NCBI GenBank assembly: GCA_934402515.1
Contig: CAKRTZ010000066.1
Location: 1 to 10,124 of the forward strand
From: an uncultured Lachnospiraceae bacterium
GTDB taxonomy: Bacteria; Bacillota; Clostridia; Lachnospirales; Lachnospiraceae
DNA length: 10,124 nucleotides
Reading direction: 5' to 3'
Shown here: positions 6,081-10,124 of the stretch, piece by piece
Numbering within the stretch: position 1 is the stretch's first letter
Layout: each line of letters starts with the position of its first letter
Notes under the pieces: model-generated
The model's input: the letters and a program-made list of their open reading frames with translations, nothing else
Told to the model about the DNA's origin: nothing
Databases searched by the model: none
Made by a program: the position numbers and the translations under genes

Positions 6081-7868
6081 ATGAAAACCAGGACAGATCA
6101 GTTTCCGAAGACAAAAATACAATGGTTATGGGAAAACATGAAGGGGTATCATGCACTTTATATCCTGGGCATGGTGGGCACTGTTGCCTATAATATTTTG
6201 CAGTTGGTGGGTCCCTATTTTTCGGGAAAAATTGTGGATTTATTTCTCACCGGTGCCAATGCGAAGGAAAATATGCAGCTTCACAGCGAACTGTTTTATC
6301 AACTGCTGTTTGCCATGGTGGGGCTGACCATGCTCCGGGCAGTCATTGCCTATGGTGACTGCATGATCTATGAGTATGTTTCCCAGAAAGTATTATATCG
6401 GGTGCGGAATTTTCTTTATGATAAAATCCAGCGTCAGGATATGACTTTTTACAGCACCTACCGGACCGGAGATCTGATGACACGGATGACCGGGGACCTG
6501 GATGCCGTCCGCCATATGATTGCCTGGGTATCCCGCATGGTGATTGAGTCTTTTTCCCTTTTTGCCACGGTGGCGATTTTCTTTGTGTACTTAGACTGGA
6601 AGATGGCATTGTGTCTGCTGATCATTTCGCCCTTTGTATTCTGGATCATTTACCTGTTCCGCAACAAAGTAGCGCCCATGCATGCCCTCTTGCGTGAGAA
6701 ACTGGCACAGATGAATACCTATGCCCAGGAAAATATTTCCGGAAACAGGGTGGTAAAAGCCTTTGCCAGAGAAGATTATGAAATTGAAAAATTTGATAAA
6801 GCCAATCAGGACTATTGTAAAACCAACAAGGCAACTGCCCTGGTATGGCTGAAGTTTTATCCTTATGTGGAAAGCATCGCGAACCTTATGCCGGTGGTAT
6901 TGTTGGGAGTAGGGGGAGTTTTTCTGATCAATGGAAGTCTGACTATGGGAGAATATGTGTCCTTTTCCGGCCTGATCTGGGCGCTCACCAACCCCATGAG
7001 ACAGATGGGAAATATTATGAACGAGTTCCAGCGGTTTTCAGCGGCATCGAAAAAGGTTATGGAGATCTATTATTCGGAGCCCAAAATCAAGGATCACGAA
7101 AATGTGGTTTCCCATCCCGGCAGATTTCAAGGGAAAATCGAGTTTAAGGATGTTTCTTTCCAATATGAGGATGGAGACATTCCGGTGCTTCACGATATGA
7201 ACTTTACCATTAATCCCAACGAAACAGTGGCCATCATGGGTGAGACGGGATGTGGCAAAACTTCCCTGATTCACTTGATTCCACGGTTTTATGAACCCAC
7301 AAAGGGAGAAATTTTGATTGACGGAATTCCGGTGGAGAATCTGAAACTTTGTGATCTGCGGAAACAGATTGGGCTGGCTACCCAGGATGTTCTCTTATAT
7401 TCGGATACCATTGAGGGAAATATCGCTTACGGTGACAGCCATATCAGTCAGGAAGAAGTTGTAAAATTTGCAAAATACTCGGCAGCTTCAGACTTTATTG
7501 CGAAAATGCCGGAGGGATACGATACGATTGTGGGCGAGCGGGGAGTCGGGCTTTCCGGTGGACAGAAACAGCGGATCTCCCTGGCAAGGGCATTGGCTGT
7601 CAAGCCTTCCATTCTGATTCTGGATGATACCACATCTGCGGTGGATATGGAGACAGAGAAACAGATTCAGAATTCCTTAAAGGAACTGGATTTTCCCTGC
7701 ACAAAGGTGATTATTGCCCAACGAATCTCTACCACCAAGGCAGCTGACAAGATCATTGTCCTGCAAAATGGGTATATCACGGAAAGCGGAACCCATGAGG
7801 AATTGATTGCAAAACATGGTTATTATTATGAATTAGTGAAATTGCAGACCGGACTGGAAGAACTTTAG
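6081..7868 (+). CDS. ABC exporter half-transporter, subunit with degenerate catalytic residues
   Basis: This 595-residue protein has an N-terminal six-helix type IV exporter domain (about residues 20-320) and an ATPase domain from about 353. Walker A is GETGCGKT (387-394), the signature is a canonical LSGGQ (491-495), and Walker B is ILILDDTTSAVD (511-522). The catalytic glutamate after Walker B is Asp516 and the switch histidine is Gln547 (IIAQRIST), so the ATP site built on this Walker A/B is non-canonical. This matches the degenerate subunit of heterodimeric exporters such as TM287/288, BmrC/BmrD and LmrCD. The start at 6081 has GGAG seven bases upstream; the open frame reaches back to 5937 but crosses the promoter region. 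The partner gene follows after 10 bases. Substrate is unknown: drug, lipid or peptide export are all possible. Confidence 0.93.
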   Translation: MKTRTDQFPKTKIQWLWENMKGYHALYILGMVGTVAYNILQLVGPYFSGKIVDLFLTGANAKENMQLHSELFYQLLFAMVGLTMLRAVIAYGDCMIYEYVSQKVLYRVRNFLYDKIQRQDMTFYSTYRTGDLMTRMTGDLDAVRHMIAWVSRMVIESFSLFATVAIFFVYLDWKMALCLLIISPFVFWIIYLFRNKVAPMHALLREKLAQMNTYAQENISGNRVVKAFAREDYEIEKFDKANQDYCKTNKATALVWLKFYPYVESIANLMPVVLLGVGGVFLINGSLTMGEYVSFSGLIWALTNPMRQMGNIMNEFQRFSAASKKVMEIYYSEPKIKDHENVVSHPGRFQGKIEFKDVSFQYEDGDIPVLHDMNFTINPNETVAIMGETGCGKTSLIHLIPRFYEPTKGEILIDGIPVENLKLCDLRKQIGLATQDVLLYSDTIEGNIAYGDSHISQEEVVKFAKYSAASDFIAKMPEGYDTIVGERGVGLSGGQKQRISLARALAVKPSILILDDTTSAVDMETEKQIQNSLKELDFPCTKVIIAQRISTTKAADKIIVLQNGYITESGTHEELIAKHGYYYELVKLQTGLEEL

Positions 7869-7878
7869 GAGGCATGTC

Positions 7879-9669
7879 ATGGCACGAAATACCTATAAAC
7901 AGGATGAAGTATTAGAAGAACCCTTTGATGTCCGGCATTTGCTGCGGGCCTCATCTTATATTAGAAAATATTGGAAACAGATGGTACTGGCGATTACCCT
8001 GAGTGGAATCGGCGGAGCCTTTGGCTATGTGGCTCCCATGATCATCCAGCGTGCGCTGGATATTGCCATTCCAGATAAAAACCTGCAGCTGCTGTTCTCT
8101 CTGGTGGGAGTACTGGTGGGAATTTATGTGGTCAGTGTGATTTTTACCACCATCCGAAGCCGTATCATGGTGGAGGTCAGCCAGAATATTATTTATGATA
8201 TCCGGAAAGACCTGTTCCGGCACCTGCAGGAATTACCCTTTCAATATTATGATGACAGACCTCATGGGAAAATTTTGATCCGGGTGGTGAATTATGTAAA
8301 CTCAGTTTCTGATATGCTTTCCAACGGTCTGATCAATATTGTGTTGGAGGGCTTTAATCTGCTGTTTATTGTAATTTTTATGTTTATGGTAGATGTGCAG
8401 ATGTCGCTGGTGGTTCTGTGTGGTGTCCCCATTCTTATGGTTTTTATGATCTGGATCAAAAATCGTCAGAGAAAGGCATGGCAGGCGGTTTCCAACAAAA
8501 ACTCCAATTTAAATGCCTATCTCCAGGAAAATATTGTGGGAGCCAGAATCACTCAGATTTTTGCCAGAGAGGATGAAAATGCAAAAATCTTTGAGGATAT
8601 TTCCGAGGATTGCCGGCGCACATGGCTGAAGGGTGTCAGCTATGCCAATATGGTGTGGCCGGGCATTGATTCCATCTCCATCTGTGTGCGTGCAGCTATT
8701 TTCCTGTTCGGACTGGTAATTTTCGGACAAGGCAATAAATCTGTGGGAACCATCGTAGCGATTTCCAGCTACGCCTCCTATTTCTGGCAGCCCATTATGA
8801 ACCTGGGAAATATTTTTAATAACTTTATCAATAATATTGCTTACCTGGAACGGATTTTTGAAACCATCGATGAACCTGTGACAGTAAAGGACTGTGAAAA
8901 TGCAGTGGAGATGCCTGTGATCCGGGGCAAAGTTACTTTTGACCACGTGGTATTTGCCTATGACGAGAGCAAGACCATTTTAAAGGATGTATCCTTTACG
9001 GTAAACCCGGGAGAGAGCGTGGCCCTGGTAGGCCCCACCGGTGCAGGAAAGAGTACCATCGTCAATTTAATCTCTCGTTTTTATAATGTAAATGGAGGAA
9101 AAGTCCTCATTGATGATCAGGATATTTCCAAGGTAACCATTCATTCTCTGCGCTCCCAGATGGGAATCATGATGCAGGATAGTTTTATTTTTTCCGGTAC
9201 CATTGAAGATAATATTCGTTATGGAAAGTTAGATGCAAGTCTGGATGAAATTATCCGGGCCAGCAAAATTGTGTGTGCAGATGAGTTTATCAGCAGAATG
9301 CCGGAAGGTTATCAGACGGAAGTGCGGGAGCGAGGTTCCATGTTAAGCCAGGGGCAGAAACAGTTGATTTCCTTTGCAAGAACGCTGCTGTCTGATCCTG
9401 CCATTCTCATTCTGGATGAGGCGACTTCCAGTATTGATGTGCAGACGGAAAAAGCGTTGCAGATTGGTCTGAATGCCATGCTCCAGGGGCGGACTTCCTT
9501 TATTATTGCCCACCGGCTTTCCACCATCCGTAACTGTGATAAGATTATGTATATTGACGATGGTGGTATTATGGAAGTAGGAACCCACGATGAACTTATG
9601 GAGAAGAAAGGGTATTACTACAGACTGTATACTTCCCAGCTGGAGGAAGTCAGTCAGAAACGGAGATAA
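7879..9669 (+). CDS. ABC exporter half-transporter, catalytically competent partner subunit
   Basis: This 596-residue partner of the preceding subunit has six membrane helices in the first 320 residues and an ATPase domain from about 352. Walker A is GPTGAGKS (385-392), Walker B is ILILDEATSSID with catalytic Glu514, and the switch His545 is present (IIAHRLST). The signature is altered, LSQGQ instead of LSGGQ (489-493). The canonical ATP site is therefore formed by this Walker A/B with the LSGGQ of the first subunit, while its own LSQGQ faces the degenerate site. This is the same division of labour as in TM288-type subunits. AGGAGG (7867-7872) overlaps the upstream stop codon and lies six bases before the ATG, so the two subunits are probably made in step. 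Confidence 0.95.
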   Translation: MARNTYKQDEVLEEPFDVRHLLRASSYIRKYWKQMVLAITLSGIGGAFGYVAPMIIQRALDIAIPDKNLQLLFSLVGVLVGIYVVSVIFTTIRSRIMVEVSQNIIYDIRKDLFRHLQELPFQYYDDRPHGKILIRVVNYVNSVSDMLSNGLINIVLEGFNLLFIVIFMFMVDVQMSLVVLCGVPILMVFMIWIKNRQRKAWQAVSNKNSNLNAYLQENIVGARITQIFAREDENAKIFEDISEDCRRTWLKGVSYANMVWPGIDSISICVRAAIFLFGLVIFGQGNKSVGTIVAISSYASYFWQPIMNLGNIFNNFINNIAYLERIFETIDEPVTVKDCENAVEMPVIRGKVTFDHVVFAYDESKTILKDVSFTVNPGESVALVGPTGAGKSTIVNLISRFYNVNGGKVLIDDQDISKVTIHSLRSQMGIMMQDSFIFSGTIEDNIRYGKLDASLDEIIRASKIVCADEFISRMPEGYQTEVRERGSMLSQGQKQLISFARTLLSDPAILILDEATSSIDVQTEKALQIGLNAMLQGRTSFIIAHRLSTIRNCDKIMYIDDGGIMEVGTHDELMEKKGYYYRLYTSQLEEVSQKRR

Positions 9670-9671
9670 CA

Positions 9672-10124
9672 ATGGAACCGAAAAAAGTGACAGATTCAAT
9701 GACCGAGCAGGTGCACGTGGTAATCTATCCGGATATTAACGGATTTGGCCGCCTGTTTGGCGGTCAGCTGTTGAAATGGATCGATGAGGTGGCGGGGGCT
9801 ACTGCCAGACGTCATTGTGGACACAACGCCACCACCGCAGCCATCGATAATCTGCAATTTAAGGCAGGCGCCTTTATCAACGATGTGCTGGTGCTCACCG
9901 GGCGGGTGACCTATGTGGGGAAAACCTCCATGGAAGTCCGCGTTGACACCTACAAAGAGAACCCGGACGGCACCCGTCATCCCATCAACCGTGCGTATTT
10001 CGTCATGGTCAACATGGGAGAGGACGGCAAGCCCACGGAGGTGCCGCCCCTTCTGCTAAACCCTGACGATCCGGCGGAGCAGATGGAGTGGGACAACGCC
10101 CTCAAACGCCGGGAACTGCGGCTG
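9672..10124 (+). CDS. Acyl-CoA thioesterase, hotdog fold (incomplete at window end)
   Basis: The first 151 residues are present and the frame stays open to the window end. The protein would hydrolyse acyl-CoA to free acid and CoA in the cytoplasm. Family features visible are FGRLFGGQLLKWIDEVAG (residues 25-42), with Asp38 in the position of the catalytic acid of YciA-type enzymes, then TTAAIDNLQFKAG, DVLVLTGRVTYVGKTSMEV and NRAYFVMVNM. Hotdog thioesterases of this type are about 130-170 residues, so little is missing. The ATG follows the exporter stop codon by two bases, with GGAG six bases upstream, so it is the third gene of the operon. Base composition rises sharply here: 41 of 60 bases are G or C in 10021-10080, against 21 of 60 in 8821-8880. 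Confidence 0.9.
   Translation, partial: MEPKKVTDSMTEQVHVVIYPDINGFGRLFGGQLLKWIDEVAGATARRHCGHNATTAAIDNLQFKAGAFINDVLVLTGRVTYVGKTSMEVRVDTYKENPDGTRHPINRAYFVMVNMGEDGKPTEVPPLLLNPDDPAEQMEWDNALKRRELRL

Noticed and set aside
9696..9980. Minus-strand open frame opposite the thioesterase gene
   Set aside because: The plus strand encodes clear hotdog thioesterase motifs. The minus-strand frame is explained by the GC-rich codon bias of that gene.
1..10124. Mobile elements, CRISPR arrays, tRNA or rRNA genes
   Set aside because: No transposase-like frame, regularly spaced repeats, terminal inverted repeats or RNA gene signatures were seen anywhere in the window.

Overview
The window looks like a chromosomal segment of a Gram-positive gut Clostridia-type bacterium, most likely a Lachnospiraceae member. 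This is inferred from strong AGGAGG-type ribosome binding sites, sigma-A promoters, moderate GC, a UmuC-like polymerase paired with a YolD-like protein, a manganese riboswitch of the yybP-ykoY class and a heterodimeric ABC exporter. There are no rRNA, tRNA, CRISPR or insertion-sequence features. No gap between genes exceeds 300 bases.

Left half (1-4868), all on the minus strand. A short methyl-accepting chemotaxis protein (141-1406) has a two-helix membrane anchor and no extracellular sensor domain; it carries its own sigma-A promoter and a strong terminator. A calcium/cation antiporter of the CaCA family (1571-2488) follows. Its 5' leader is the most informative regulatory element of the window: a sigma-A promoter at 2655-2683, a yybP-ykoY Mn2+ aptamer at 2551-2648 and an overlapping intrinsic terminator at 2516-2561. 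This predicts that the antiporter is made when Mn2+ is high and probably exports Mn2+. Next comes a compact three-gene unit: a 63-residue membrane protein (4677-4868), a Y-family translesion polymerase with a beta-clamp motif (3127-4644) and a YolD-like protein (2717-3130) that overlaps the polymerase stop by ATGA. Its promoter (4888-4917) has a partly palindromic GTTC-containing operator candidate between the -35 and -10 boxes.

Right half (4937-10124). An AraC/XylS-type regulator with an N-terminal cupin (5007-5912, minus) is transcribed divergently from an exporter operon on the plus strand. The operon encodes two half-transporters, 595 and 596 residues long (6081-7868 and 7879-9669), and a hotdog-fold acyl-CoA thioesterase (9672 to the window end, incomplete). 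The two ABC subunits carry complementary motif changes, the mark of a heterodimeric type IV exporter with one consensus and one degenerate ATP site. The intergenic region holds two back-to-back extended -10 elements, so the AraC protein is the natural candidate regulator of the exporter.

The most noteworthy items are the Mn2+ riboswitch on a CaCA antiporter, with a third alternative pairing next to the ribosome binding site, the small membrane protein leading the translesion polymerase operon, and the thioesterase placed 2 bases behind an ABC exporter.
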